This document shows, piece by piece, positions 1-8,699 of a stretch of 64,000 bases of DNA (positions are counted from its first letter, which is position 1; each line of letters begins with the position of its first letter). The position numbers and the translations under genes were made by a program. Source of the DNA: Microterricola viridarii (GTDB taxonomy: Bacteria; Actinomycetota; Actinomycetes; Actinomycetales; Microbacteriaceae); assembly GCF_900104895.1 (NCBI RefSeq), contig NZ_LT629742.1:1178001-1242000 (forward strand), read 5' to 3'. The notes beneath the pieces are model-generated. The model ran no database searches and had not been told where the DNA came from. It was given only the letters and a program-made list of their open reading frames with translations.

Positions 1-1631
1 GCATGCGCAACACGCTGTACGCCAAGCTGCAAGACCTGCCCGTCAACTTCCACGACAAGTGGCCGAGCGGTCAGCTGCTCTCGCGCGCCGTCAGCGACCT
101 CGGCCTGATCCGCCGCTGGCTCTCCTTCGGCCTCGTGTTGACGGTCGTCAACGTCATCGTGATCATCGTCGGCGTCGGCATCCTGATGTCGATGAACTGG
201 CTGCTCGGCCTGATCTTCCTGGTCTGCTCGCTCCCGCTGTGGTGGGCCGGCTACCGCTTCGAGGGCCGCTACTCCGAGAAGTCCCGGCTCAGCCAGGACC
301 AGGCCGGTGACCTCGCCACGGCCGTCGAGGAGTCGGTGCACGGCATCCGCGTGCTCAAGGCGTTCGGGCGCGGCAAGCACGCGCTGTCGAACTTCCGCAG
401 CCAGGCGGAGTCGCTGCGCAGCACCGAGATCGCCAAGGCGCGCCTCGACGCCGACATCTGGGTGTGGATCATGGTCGTCCCGGCGATCGCGCTCTCCATC
501 TGCCTCACGGTCGGCATCTGGCTGGCCGCGCAGGGGCAGCTGAGCGTCGGCGAGCTCGTCGCCTTCTTCGCCACGGCCACCGTGCTCGCCTGGCCGATCG
601 AGTCGATCGGCTTCATGCTCGCCTTCGCCCTCGACGCGCGCACCGCCACCGACCGCTTCTTCGACATCATCGACAGCGAGAACACCATCGTCGACCCGGC
701 AGAGCCGCGGAGCCTGGACCGCCCGCGCGGCGAGCTCGCCTTCACCGACGTGCACTTCCGCTACCAGGACTCGCCGGAGCGCTTCGGCGACCTGCTCGAC
801 GGCATCGACCTCGTGTTGACGCCGGGGGAGACGATGGCGCTGGTCGGCCTGACCGGCTGCGGCAAGACGACGCTCACCGCGCTCACCACCCGGCTCTACG
901 ACGTCACCGGCGGTTCCGTCACGCTCGACGGCGTCGACGTGCGGGCGTTCAAGCGCGAGGAGCTGCGCACCCACATCGCGATGGCGTTCGAGGATGCCAC
1001 GCTGTTCAGCGCCTCGGTGCGCGAGAACGTGCTCCTCGGCCGGCCGGAGCTGGCCGGCGACGACCCGTCCGTCCGGGCCGAGGCCGACCGTGTGCTGGAG
1101 CAGGCACTCGCGATCGCCCAGGCGGCGTTCGCCTACGACCTGCCGGAGGGACTCGACACCCGCGTCGGCGAGGAGGGCATGAGCCTCTCCGGCGGCCAGC
1201 GCCAGCGCCTGGCGCTGGCCCGCGCCGTCGCCGCCAAACCGGCCGTGCTCGTGCTCGATGACCCCCTGTCGGCGCTCGACGTCACCACCGAGGCCAAGGT
1301 CGAGGCTGCGCTCCGGGAGATCCTCGCCTCCACGACGGCGCTGATCGTCGCGCACCGGCCGTCGACGGTCATGCTCGCCGACCGCGTCGCCCTGATGGAG
1401 GACGGCCGCATCACGGCCGTCGGCACCCACTCCGAGCTGTTGCGTGAGAGCGAGCACTACCGCTTCGTGATCACCAGCCTGGAGGAGGACGCGCGCCTGG
1501 CCGCAGCCGTCGAGGACCCGGGCCCCGATCCGGCGCCAGAGACAGCGATCGAGACAGAGAAGACCATCGCCGCCGAGTTCGAGGCGGAAGCCCGCGCCGA
1601 GCGTGCAACGCGAGAGGAGGCGACCCGATGA
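1..1631 (+). CDS. ABC exporter half-transporter A, ATP-binding/permease (5' end outside window)
   Basis: The gene is cut by the left window edge. The frame is open from base 3, where an ATG lies already inside the membrane domain, so the true start is upstream and roughly 100 residues are missing. The visible 542 residues hold the rest of a type-I exporter membrane domain, then a nucleotide-binding domain: Walker [10 protein letters not shown] near residue 281, signature LSGGQ near 395, Walker B near 417, H-loop AHRPST near 450. The catalytic Glu after Walker B is Asp ([12 protein letters not shown]), which marks the degenerate half of an asymmetric exporter. An acidic Glu/Ala/Pro-rich tail of about 60 residues follows. 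The stop overlaps the next start (ATGA at 1628), so both halves are translated together. The exported substrate cannot be told from sequence. Confidence 0.93.
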   Translation, partial: MRNTLYAKLQDLPVNFHDKWPSGQLLSRAVSDLGLIRRWLSFGLVLTVVNVIVIIVGVGILMSMNWLLGLIFLVCSLPLWWAGYRFEGRYSEKSRLSQDQAGDLATAVEESVHGIRVLKAFGRGKHALSNFRSQAESLRSTEIAKARLDADIWVWIMVVPAIALSICLTVGIWLAAQGQLSVGELVAFFATATVLAWPIESIGFMLAFALDARTATDRFFDIIDSENTIVDPAEPRSLDRPRGELAFTDVHFRYQDSPERFGDLLDGIDLVLTPGETMALVGLTGCGKTTLTALTTRLYDVTGGSVTLDGVDVRAFKREELRTHIAMAFEDATLFSASVRENVLLGRPELAGDDPSVRAEADRVLEQALAIAQAAFAYDLPEGLDTRVGEEGMSLSGGQRQRLALARAVAAKPAVLVLDDPLSALDVTTEAKVEAALREILASTTALIVAHRPSTVMLADRVALMEDGRITAVGTHSELLRESEHYRFVITSLEEDARLAAAVEDPGPDPAPETAIETEKTIAAEFEAEARAERATREEATR

Positions 1632-3433
1632 GCGTCACCGGAGTCCAGGGCGAAGAGCGCGACGAGTACAGCAAGTCCGAGTCCACGCAGATCCGCGCCC
1701 GCTCCCGGGCGCTGCTCGGCTCGCTGCTCGCCCCGCTGCACGCCAAACTGTGGATCACGGCCGCGGCCATCGTCGTCTCCAGCGCCGCGCAGGTCGCGGG
1801 GCCCGCGCTCATCGCCTACGGCATCGACCAGGGCATCCCCGCCCTGATCAACCAGAACTGGTTCCCCGTCGCCTTCGCCGGCCTCGCCTACCTGTTCACC
1901 GGCCTCATCGGCGGCGTCCTGATCGCCAGCTACATCCGGATGTCGGCCAGGATCAGCCAGGCGGTGCTCATCGACCTGCGCACCCGGGTGTTCCTGCACA
2001 CGCAGCGCCTCAGCCTCGAGTTCCACGAGTCCTACACCTCCGGCCGCATCATCTCCCGCCAGACCAGCGACCTCGACGCCATCCGCGAGCTGCTGGACGA
2101 GGGGCTCACGCTGCTCGTGCGCGGGCTGATGTACATGGTGTTCACCGCCGTCATGCTGCTGATCATCGACGCGCCGTCCGGCCTGGTGCTGCTGGCGTCG
2201 CTGATCCCGCTCGGCTTCCTCACCCGCTGGTTCCAGCTGCGCTCCCAGGCACAGTTCCGGCGTTCCCGCGTCGCATCCGCCCGGCTGATCGTGCAGTTCG
2301 TCGAGACCATGACCGGCATCCGCGCGGTCAAGGCGTTCCGCAAGGAGAAGCGCAACGAGGAGGAGTTCGGGCGGCTCGTCGAGGACTACCGCGGCGTGAA
2401 CGCCCGGGTGCTCGGGCTGTTCGCCGTCTTCAACCCCGGGCTGGCCCTGATCGGCAACACGGCGGTGGCCGTCACCCTGCTCTGGGGCGGCTTCCGCGTC
2501 GTCGACGGGAGCCTCGAGGTCGGCGTGCTGCTCGCGGCGGTGCTCTACACCAAGCGCTTCTTCGACCCGATGGAGGACATGGCGATGTTCTACAACGGCT
2601 ACCAGTCGGCCTCGAGCGCGCTCGAGAAGATCTCCGGCGTGCTCGAGGAGCAGCCGAGCGTGCCGGACCCGGTCAAACCGGTCGACCTGTGGAACGCCGA
2701 GGGCACGGTGCGCTTCGACGGCGTGCGTTTCGCCTACACGCCGGATCGCGACGTGCTGCCCGAGTTCGACCTCGAGATCCCGGCCGGGCAGACGATCGCC
2801 CTCGTCGGCTCGACGGGCGCGGGCAAGACGACACTGGCCAAGCTCATCTCCCGCTTCTACGACCCGAGCGACGGGAGGGTGAGCCTCGACGGCGTCGATC
2901 TGCGCGACCTGCACCCGAAGGACCTGCGCCGCGCCATCGTGATGGTCACCCAGGAGGCATACCTGTTCTCGGGCACGGTTGCCGACAACATCGCCATCGG
3001 CAAGCCGGATGCCACGCTCGACGAGATCAAGGACGCGGCGCGTGCCGTCGGCGCCCACGACTTCATCGAGTCGTTGCCGAACGGCTACGACAGCGATGTG
3101 AACAAGCGCGGCGGCCGGGTGAGCGCGGGCCAGCGCCAGCTGATCTCCTTCGCCCGCGCCTTCTTGGCCGACCCCGCCGTGCTGATCCTCGACGAGGCGA
3201 CGAGCTCGCTCGACATCCCGAGCGAGCGCCTCGTCCAGCAGGCGCTGCAGACCCTGCTCGCCGACCGCACCGCCGTGATCATCGCGCACCGGCTCTCGAC
3301 GGTGTCGATCGCCGACCGGGTGCTCGTGATGGAGCACGGCCGGATCGTGGAGGACGGATCACCCGAGCAGCTGATCGCCGGCACCGGGCGCTTCGCCCAG
3401 CTGCACGCGGCGTGGCGCGACTCGCTCGTCTAG
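1628..3433 (+). CDS. ABC exporter half-transporter B, ATP-binding/permease
   Basis: A 601-residue full-length half-transporter: six membrane helices in about residues 35-310, then a nucleotide-binding domain with Walker [10 protein letters not shown] near 394, Walker [12 protein letters not shown] near 518-528 with the catalytic Glu intact, and H-loop AHRLST. Its signature motif is altered, VSAGQ instead of LSGGQ (near 497). In a heterodimer this VSAGQ faces the Walker A/B of partner A, whose catalytic Glu is Asp, so both defects fall in one site while the other site stays canonical. This matches the known asymmetric exporters of the BmrCD/TM287-288 kind. It starts on the overlapping ATG and probably forms an obligate dimer with the preceding product. 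Drug or lipid export is possible; the substrate is unknown. Confidence 0.95.
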   Translation: MSVTGVQGEERDEYSKSESTQIRARSRALLGSLLAPLHAKLWITAAAIVVSSAAQVAGPALIAYGIDQGIPALINQNWFPVAFAGLAYLFTGLIGGVLIASYIRMSARISQAVLIDLRTRVFLHTQRLSLEFHESYTSGRIISRQTSDLDAIRELLDEGLTLLVRGLMYMVFTAVMLLIIDAPSGLVLLASLIPLGFLTRWFQLRSQAQFRRSRVASARLIVQFVETMTGIRAVKAFRKEKRNEEEFGRLVEDYRGVNARVLGLFAVFNPGLALIGNTAVAVTLLWGGFRVVDGSLEVGVLLAAVLYTKRFFDPMEDMAMFYNGYQSASSALEKISGVLEEQPSVPDPVKPVDLWNAEGTVRFDGVRFAYTPDRDVLPEFDLEIPAGQTIALVGSTGAGKTTLAKLISRFYDPSDGRVSLDGVDLRDLHPKDLRRAIVMVTQEAYLFSGTVADNIAIGKPDATLDEIKDAARAVGAHDFIESLPNGYDSDVNKRGGRVSAGQRQLISFARAFLADPAVLILDEATSSLDIPSERLVQQALQTLLADRTAVIIAHRLSTVSIADRVLVMEHGRIVEDGSPEQLIAGTGRFAQLHAAWRDSLV

Positions 3434-3452
3434 CGGCCAGAGCGCACAAATG

Positions 3453-3500
3453 AGCGGCCCGCCACCTCCATCGTCGGGTACTAGGAGGTTGCGGGCCGCT
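3453..3500. terminator. hairpin between convergent genes
   Basis: A 17-base inverted repeat with one mismatch (arms 3453-3469 and 3484-3500, loop 14). It lies 19 bases after the exporter stop and before the end of the convergent minus-strand gene. There is no T run, as is usual in high-GC actinobacteria. It could serve both directions. Confidence 0.7.
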
Positions 3501-3574
3501 GCACCTCACTAAGTGTGACGGGCCGAAGCGGGCGGGGCATCAGGGAATCCCCTGAGGCAGTGAGGGATGCTCAG

Positions 3575-4819
3575 CTACAGTGCGTCCACCGCGCCCGACC
3601 GCTGTGCTGCCCGGCGCGAGTGGAGCACGTGCACCCGCGTGCGGCGCACCGCCTCGAAGTTCGAGGCCAGGACCAGTGAGTACGCGCCGAGATTCGGGCA
3701 GAGCAGCACATCGTCGATGCCGAGCGACGGCAGCGGGAGGTCGCGGGCGATGACGTCGAGGCCGTCGGTGCTCGCCCCGGCCACGGTGCACGGGTAGAGC
3801 GCGGGCGGCGGCACGTCACCCGGCTCGAGCAGTTCACGCAGGCTGAACATGGCCGGGGCGGATGCCGCGTCGCGCAGCCCGGCGAAGCTGCCGTGCATGC
3901 CGTCGTCGAGGTAGTGCCAGACCGCGCCGTCGCGGGTCGCCTGGCCGACCACGCGCGTGGCCAGCAGCATGGCGGGCGCGGCGACGCACCGGCCGAGGGC
4001 GGCCAGCACGGTGAGCGCGGGGGCGCGCGGCTCGAGCACCCGGGCGGCCGCGGCGGCGAGGGCGCGCAGCCGGGCATCGCCGGCCTCGTGCTCTGCCGGC
4101 AACCCGCCGCCGAGGTCCAGGGTGTCCGCCCCGAGCCGCCACCGGGCGTTGCCCTCGTCGATGAGCCGCAGCGTCTCGCGGAGCACCTGTTCCAACCGCC
4201 GCGGGCTCATCCGGTCGGCATCCACGTGCACCGAGAAGCCGGCGACCCGAATTCCGTTGTTGACCGCGAAGCGCGCCAGGTTCATGGCGTGGGCGGCGTC
4301 GACCCCGAAGCTGGCACCGTCCCCGTCGAAGTGCACCCGGATCAGCAGCCGTACCGAGGCGTCCACCCCGAGGAACTTGCGCACCTCGGCCGGGTTGTCC
4401 GCCACGAACAGCCGCACGCCGGCCGCGGCGGCCGCGGCGATGGCGGCCGGCCGCTTGATCGGGTGCGAGTAGACGGCCGCGGATGCCGGCACCTCCTCGT
4501 GGGCGAGCATCGCCAGCTCGCCGGTGCTCACCACGTCGAAACCGCCGCCGGCGGCGGCGATCGTGCGGATCACGGCTGGATGGGGGAGCGCGGCCAGGGC
4601 GTAGCGCAGGCGGGCGAACGGCAGCAGCTCGCCGAAGTACGCGAAGCGCTCGGCGATGCGGTCGGGGTCGAGAACGAAGAGCGGGGTGCCGCTGCGCTTG
4701 ACGATCGCCGCGAGGGCGATGCTGCCCGCATAGAGCGCCAGCTCCTCCCGGCCGCTCCGGCGAGCATCGACCGGCTGACTCGGAGCGATGGGGCGCGGCG
4801 AAACGAGGGGTTCGATCAT
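3575..4819 (-). CDS. fold-type III decarboxylase-like protein (ornithine/DAP decarboxylase family) without the PLP lysine
   Basis: A 414-residue protein with the whole layout of the ornithine/diaminopimelate decarboxylase family: N-terminal barrel, glycine loop LDLGGGL near 235-240, then a C-terminal sheet domain with DDGMHGSF near 305 and TDGLD near 351-355. The start at 4819 is chosen because AAGGAGG sits 9 bases upstream; a longer frame to 4879 has no such site. Key residues are gone: the block that normally reads YAVK(A/C)N reads YALAALP (residues 73-79), so the Schiff-base lysine is Ala76; the EPGR block is ALGR (274-277); and the catalytic Cys before DGLD is Thr351. The stacking His (HVDAD, 198) and the Arg of ALGR remain. 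The protein therefore looks like a pseudoenzyme or a repurposed fold rather than a decarboxylase. Neighbours do not reveal a role. Confidence 0.85.
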   Translation of the reverse strand: MIEPLVSPRPIAPSQPVDARRSGREELALYAGSIALAAIVKRSGTPLFVLDPDRIAERFAYFGELLPFARLRYALAALPHPAVIRTIAAAGGGFDVVSTGELAMLAHEEVPASAAVYSHPIKRPAAIAAAAAAGVRLFVADNPAEVRKFLGVDASVRLLIRVHFDGDGASFGVDAAHAMNLARFAVNNGIRVAGFSVHVDADRMSPRRLEQVLRETLRLIDEGNARWRLGADTLDLGGGLPAEHEAGDARLRALAAAAARVLEPRAPALTVLAALGRCVAAPAMLLATRVVGQATRDGAVWHYLDDGMHGSFAGLRDAASAPAMFSLRELLEPGDVPPPALYPCTVAGASTDGLDVIARDLPLPSLGIDDVLLCPNLGAYSLVLASNFEAVRRTRVHVLHSRRAAQRSGAVDAL

Positions 4820-4946
4820 GATGGCGTGCCTCCTTGCACCCTTCAGCCTCTCCGGCCGCCCCGACGTCCGCATCCGCACATGCCCCCGGCCCGCTCAGGG
4901 CGCACCCCGATAGCGCCGCGTGCCGGGCGGTGGCGACAATCAGAGC

Positions 4947-5297
4947 ATGAACGCACGGGTGCTGATCGTCGATGACCATTCCGGTTTTCGGGAACAGGTC
5001 CGTCGCCTGCTCGAGCTCGAGGCGTTCGTCGTCGTGGGGGACACAGCCACGGCTCTCAGCGGCGTGCAATTGGCCTCTGATTTGAACCCTGACCTGATTT
5101 TGCTTGACGTGATGCTGCCTGATGCGGTGGGATTCGATGTAGTACCGCTTCTGCGCGAGCAGGGCAACGCAGTGATCGTGCTCATCTCCAGCCACGACCG
5201 GAGTGACTACGGGCTCCGCGTCGAGCTGAGCGGTGCCGATGGGTTCATTCCGAAGGACGAGCTTTCCGGCCAGTCGCTGCGTCAGTTCGTCGTCTGA
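4947..5297 (+). CDS. receiver-only response regulator
   Basis: A 116-residue single receiver domain with no output domain. The start used is the ATG at 4947 (MNARVLIVDDHSGF); an upstream in-frame GTG at 4920 would add nine unconserved residues. Receiver residues are present: the acidic pair in IVDDH, phospho-acceptor Asp in LLDVMLPD, Ser-Ser in VLISSHD and Lys in FIPKDEL. It lies just before a LuxR-type regulator and a sensor kinase on the same strand, so it may be a phosphate sink or relay for that kinase. Codon use is visibly less GC-rich than in its neighbours (several TTG, TCT, CCT, GAT and ATT codons). Confidence 0.85.
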   Translation: MNARVLIVDDHSGFREQVRRLLELEAFVVVGDTATALSGVQLASDLNPDLILLDVMLPDAVGFDVVPLLREQGNAVIVLISSHDRSDYGLRVELSGADGFIPKDELSGQSLRQFVV

Positions 5298-5312
5298 GCA
5301 AAGGCGTTGCCG

Positions 5313-5990
5313 GTGGCTGCGGATTCTGTTCCGGGTGTCGAGAAGGCTCCGCTGCGCGTCGCGATCGCGGATGACTCCTTGCTGCTGCGCAGCGGGATCG
5401 AGACGGTCCTGCTCGGGCACGGCCTCGACGTCGTGGCCTCGCTGGACAGCGCGGCCGGGCTGAACGAGCTCGTCGAGGAGCAACAGCTCGACGCGGTCGT
5501 CCTCGACATCCGGATGCCGCCCACCCACACCGACGAGGGGCTGATCGCCCTCGAGCAGCTGCGCGCGGCCGGTTCGAACGTGGGCGTGCTGATGCTCTCG
5601 ATGTACGCGACGCCCTCCTACGCGATTCGGGCGATGAGCGTCGGGGGCGGAACCGGCTACCTGTTGAAGGACCGCATCGCCGACCCGGAGTCGTTCGTGC
5701 ACGCCGTCAAGACGGTGGCGGGCGGCGGCTCCGTCGTCGATCCCGAGGTCGTCGCGCACCTGGTCGGCACACCGAGCGCCAGTGCGCTCAGCACGCTGAC
5801 CCCGCGCGAGCGCGAGGTGCTCACGCTGATGGCGCAGGGCAAGTCCAACGGCGGCATCGCCAGCGCCCTCTTCCTCAGCCTGAAGACGGTGGAGACGCAC
5901 ATCGGCAGCATCATGGCCAAGCTCGGCATCGACGACTCACCGGGGGAGCACCGGCGCGTGCTCGCCGTGTTGCGGCTGCTCGGGCCGTGA
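5313..5990 (+). CDS. NarL/LuxR-family response regulator
   Basis: A receiver domain (residues about 12-130) followed by a LuxR-type helix-turn-helix (about 155-220; LTPREREVLTLMAQGKS, then SLKTVETHIGSIMAKLGI). The receiver is intact: ADD near the N terminus, phospho-acceptor Asp in VVLDIRMPP, Ser in LMLSMYA and Lys in YLLKDR. The GTG at 5313 is preferred as start because AAGG at 5301-5304 is then 8 bases away; the TTG at 5307 is too close. The stop overlaps the kinase start (GTGA at 5987), so this is the cognate regulator of the sensor kinase that follows. It probably controls its own locus or a distant target; no operator was recognised. Confidence 0.92.
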   Translation: MAADSVPGVEKAPLRVAIADDSLLLRSGIETVLLGHGLDVVASLDSAAGLNELVEEQQLDAVVLDIRMPPTHTDEGLIALEQLRAAGSNVGVLMLSMYATPSYAIRAMSVGGGTGYLLKDRIADPESFVHAVKTVAGGGSVVDPEVVAHLVGTPSASALSTLTPREREVLTLMAQGKSNGGIASALFLSLKTVETHIGSIMAKLGIDDSPGEHRRVLAVLRLLGP

Positions 5991-7780
5991 CCGCGGCCGT
6001 GCCGTGGGGGCGGCTCCTGCTGGTCTGGCTGGCCGTTGCCGTGGTGTTCTTCACGGAGGTCGTCGGATCACTCGCCGATGCCCGCGTGCCGAGCTGGGCC
6101 GCCTCCTACACGGTCATGCACACGGCGGTCGGGCTCTGCTACGCGGTGTGCGCCTGGGTCGCCTGGCGCAGTGCCGACTCGCCCGTGCCCGGCCGCGTCA
6201 TGATCGCCGTGGCCTTCCTCTGGCTGCCGCCGACCTTCATCTCCGCCACCCAGCAGATCGGCTGGCTGTGGCCGGTGCTGGACGGCCTCGAGCTCGTCTG
6301 GGCGGTGCTGGTCGGGGCGATCGTGCTGATCTACCCGGCCGGCAAGCTGCACGGGCCCGTCGATGTCGGCATCGCCGTTGCGGCATCGATCGGCGTCTCG
6401 ATCCGCTTCGTCTGCGCGCTGCTGTTCAACCAGCCGGTCGACGGCAGCCGCAACGTCGCGCTGAACCCGTACGCGATCGTGGACGGCGACGAGATCTTCG
6501 TCTTCGTCGACCGCGCCTTCCGGCTGTTCGGCGTCGCGCTCATCCTGCTCATCGTCGTGGTCGTGGCCGGCCGCTGGCTGCGCGGCAGCACCCCGGCCAG
6601 GCACATCGCCTTCGTGATGCCCGTGGCCCTCGTGCTCTGGGCGGCGGCGATTGCCTACGAGACCCTCGTCTACTCCCTGGGCAGCACCGTGCTGGAGGTG
6701 CTCGGCTATATCTCGCTCGCCGCCACCGCGGCCGTGCCGATCGGTTTCGTCGCCGGCCTCAGCTACCTGCTCGGCCTGCGCGGCCGGGTATCCGACCTGA
6801 TGGTGATCACCCGGGACGGCGTCGACCGCACCCTGTGGCAGGCGATCCTGGCCGACACCCTCCGCGACCCCTCGCTCCGGGTGTACTGGTGGGAGGAGTC
6901 GGACTCCCGCTACGTCGACTCGCACGGCCGGGCGGCGACGCCGAGCGCCGGGCCGGATGGGCTGGGGGAGCACCGGCAGGGGGCGCTGCTGCCGATCAAC
7001 ACCCCGGACGGGCCGCTCGCCGTGATCCGGCACGACCGGGCGCTGAGCGAGAACTCGAAGCTGCTGGCGGCCGTCTCGACGGCACTCCGGCTGAGCGTGG
7101 ACAACACGCGGCTGCGTGATGAGCTGGAGGCGACCCTGCGGGAGGTGCGCGAGTCCCGCCTGCGCATCGTCGACGCGGGCGTGGAGGCCCGGCGGCAGAT
7201 CGAGCGCGATCTGCACGACGGCTCCCAGCAGTCGCTGGTGGCGCTCGCCCTCCGGCTGCGGATGGCGTCTGGCCGGGCCGAGCAGCTCGGACAGCACGAC
7301 ATCGCCGACGACCTCGACGCGGCCCTGGGGCAGCTCTCGGCCGCGCTCAAGCAGCTGCGCGAGCTGGCCCGCGGCATCCACCCCACCTCGCTCACCGTCG
7401 GCGGCCTGGCCACGGCGGTTCCGGAGCTCGTCGCCCACTCGCCGGTGCCGATCGAGACCTCGCTGGTGATCGAGAGCCGGCCCCCCGCCGTCGTGGAGGC
7501 GACCGTCTACTTCTTCGTGTCGGAGTGCCTGACCAACATCGCCAAGTACGCCGAGGCGCGCTCCGGCCGCGTCGCGGTGACGGCCAGCGCGAGCGAGCTG
7601 GTGATCGAGGTGGCGGATGACGGCCGCGGCGGCGCATCGCTCGGCGAGGGCAGCGGCCTACTCGGCCTCATCGACCGGGTCGAGGCGCTCGGCGGCCGGG
7701 TGGAGCTGCAGAGCGTGCCGGAGCACGGCACCACGGTGATGGCGTGGATCCCGCTGGCCGGCGCACCCGAGGCGCGCTGA
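5987..7780 (+). CDS. membrane sensor histidine kinase (NarL-partner, HisKA_3 type)
   Basis: A 597-residue two-component sensor. The first 260 or so residues hold seven to eight hydrophobic segments with little extracytoplasmic sequence, so the stimulus is probably sensed in the membrane. A linker with a poorly conserved GAF-like stretch follows. The dimerisation box RDLHDGSQQSL places the phospho-accepting His at residue 410, and the ATPase domain shows the N box ECLTNIAKYAEA and the G boxes VADDGRGGASLGEGSGLLGL. The GTG start overlaps the stop of the regulator gene by four bases. With the two regulators upstream it makes a complete two-component unit. The signal is unknown. Confidence 0.93.
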   Translation: MTAAVPWGRLLLVWLAVAVVFFTEVVGSLADARVPSWAASYTVMHTAVGLCYAVCAWVAWRSADSPVPGRVMIAVAFLWLPPTFISATQQIGWLWPVLDGLELVWAVLVGAIVLIYPAGKLHGPVDVGIAVAASIGVSIRFVCALLFNQPVDGSRNVALNPYAIVDGDEIFVFVDRAFRLFGVALILLIVVVVAGRWLRGSTPARHIAFVMPVALVLWAAAIAYETLVYSLGSTVLEVLGYISLAATAAVPIGFVAGLSYLLGLRGRVSDLMVITRDGVDRTLWQAILADTLRDPSLRVYWWEESDSRYVDSHGRAATPSAGPDGLGEHRQGALLPINTPDGPLAVIRHDRALSENSKLLAAVSTALRLSVDNTRLRDELEATLREVRESRLRIVDAGVEARRQIERDLHDGSQQSLVALALRLRMASGRAEQLGQHDIADDLDAALGQLSAALKQLRELARGIHPTSLTVGGLATAVPELVAHSPVPIETSLVIESRPPAVVEATVYFFVSECLTNIAKYAEARSGRVAVTASASELVIEVADDGRGGASLGEGSGLLGLIDRVEALGGRVELQSVPEHGTTVMAWIPLAGAPEAR

Positions 7781-7786
7781 CGCCGG

Positions 7787-8101
7787 TCAGGGCCGCCAGC
7801 GCGCGGCGGCGTAGTCGACCCGGTAGCCGTCCTCGGTGGTCGTCGTGATCAGCGGGGTGCCCTCGGCCGCGTAGTGCGGAAGGGCGCGCGCGGCCAGGCC
7901 GCGGGGCGGGTGACCGCCGGCGCGGAGCACGCGCCACCAGGGCGACGCCGAGCCGTAGTAAGCCATCACCTGGCCGACGGCGCGCGCGCCGCGAGAACCG
8001 AGCAGCGCCGCAAGGTCGCCGTAGCTCAGCACCTGCCCGGCCGGGATGTCGTCGACGACGGCCAGCACTGCCTCGGCGAAGCCGCGGTCGGGGACCGGCA
8101 C
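7787..8101 (-). CDS. alkyltransferase-like DNA-binding protein (MGMT family, Trp for Cys)
   Basis: A protein of about 104 residues, the length of the alkyltransferase-like (ATL) group that keeps only the DNA-binding half of O6-methylguanine methyltransferase. The helix-turn-helix region reads YGDLAALLGSRGARAVGQVM, and the active-site block that is PCHRV in the repair enzyme is PWWRV. The alkyl-accepting Cys is therefore Trp, and the protein should bind lesions and pass them to nucleotide-excision repair rather than transfer the alkyl group. The GTG start at 8101 is chosen because the conserved region begins there. The frame is open further upstream (to 8224), but that part overlaps the preceding acetyltransferase gene. 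It follows that gene by 14 bases and is probably co-transcribed. Confidence 0.82.
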   Translation of the reverse strand: MPVPDRGFAEAVLAVVDDIPAGQVLSYGDLAALLGSRGARAVGQVMAYYGSASPWWRVLRAGGHPPRGLAARALPHYAAEGTPLITTTTEDGYRVDYAAARWRP

Positions 8102-8115
8102 GGTGGCGGTGCGGG

Positions 8116-8571
8116 CTAGGAGATCTCGAGGGCGCCGATGACGTCGCCGTACTGTGTCTCGCCGATGTCGACGAAGCCGATGCGGTGGAAGAAGGCCTCC
8201 GGGCCGGTCTCGCCCGGCTCCCACATCACCGTGATGCGGTCGACGCCGCGCTTCTTCGCCTCGGCAGCGAGCGCCTTGGCCGCGAACCGGCCGACGCCCT
8301 TGCCCTGGGCCTCTGCATCGACGTTGATGCGCCAGATGCAGGCGCGGAACTCCTCGCGCTCGTTCTCCGGGTCGAAGTTGCCGTGGATGAATCCGACGAC
8401 CTTCTGGTCCTGCAGCACGACGCGCTGCCAGGCGGCGCCCGGGGTGAGCACGGCGGTCTCGGCAGAGTAGGAGACGGGCGTGATGAACTGCTCCTGGCCA
8501 GGCTTCAGGCTCAGGTTGTTCGCCGCGACGACGTTCGAGGCGGACAGTTCTTCGAGTCGCAATTCAGCCAT
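8116..8571 (-). CDS. GNAT-family N-acetyltransferase (polyamine/diamine acetyltransferase-like)
   Basis: A 151-residue single GNAT domain. The acetyl-CoA-binding motif A reads INVDAEAQGKGVGRFAAKAL, with the Q/RxxGxG/A loop as QGKGVG, and a C-terminal motif FFHRIGFVDIG follows. The overall pattern (short N terminus, FIHGNFDPEN strand, ACIWRINVD before motif A) is like BltD/spermine acetyltransferases, so a polyamine or small amine is a reasonable guess for the acceptor. It is transcribed divergently from icd and followed by the ATL gene. Confidence 0.85.
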   Translation of the reverse strand: MAELRLEELSASNVVAANNLSLKPGQEQFITPVSYSAETAVLTPGAAWQRVVLQDQKVVGFIHGNFDPENEREEFRACIWRINVDAEAQGKGVGRFAAKALAAEAKKRGVDRITVMWEPGETGPEAFFHRIGFVDIGETQYGDVIGALEIS

Positions 8572-8699
8572 GGCCTTAGGCTAACCCGCCGAACCCCATT
8601 CGGGGTAGTTGAGCTAATCTCTCGATGTCGAGACAGTTGCCCGTCTCGGCTAAGATTGTCGAGGCCGCTCGGCCCCCCACTTCTTGCAAGGAGACCCCA

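Noticed and set aside
1457-3337. A 626-codon open frame on the minus strand opposite the exporter genes, and many similar long frames elsewhere (for example 9851-12037 minus and 49951-52881 plus).
   Set aside because: They are opposite or out of frame to clearly conserved genes, are rich in Arg/Ala/Gly/Pro without motifs, and arise from high GC at third positions.
8625-8699. Upstream ATG extension of icd by 25 codons.
   Set aside because: The added residues match no isocitrate dehydrogenase, and AAGGAG is placed for the TTG at 8700.
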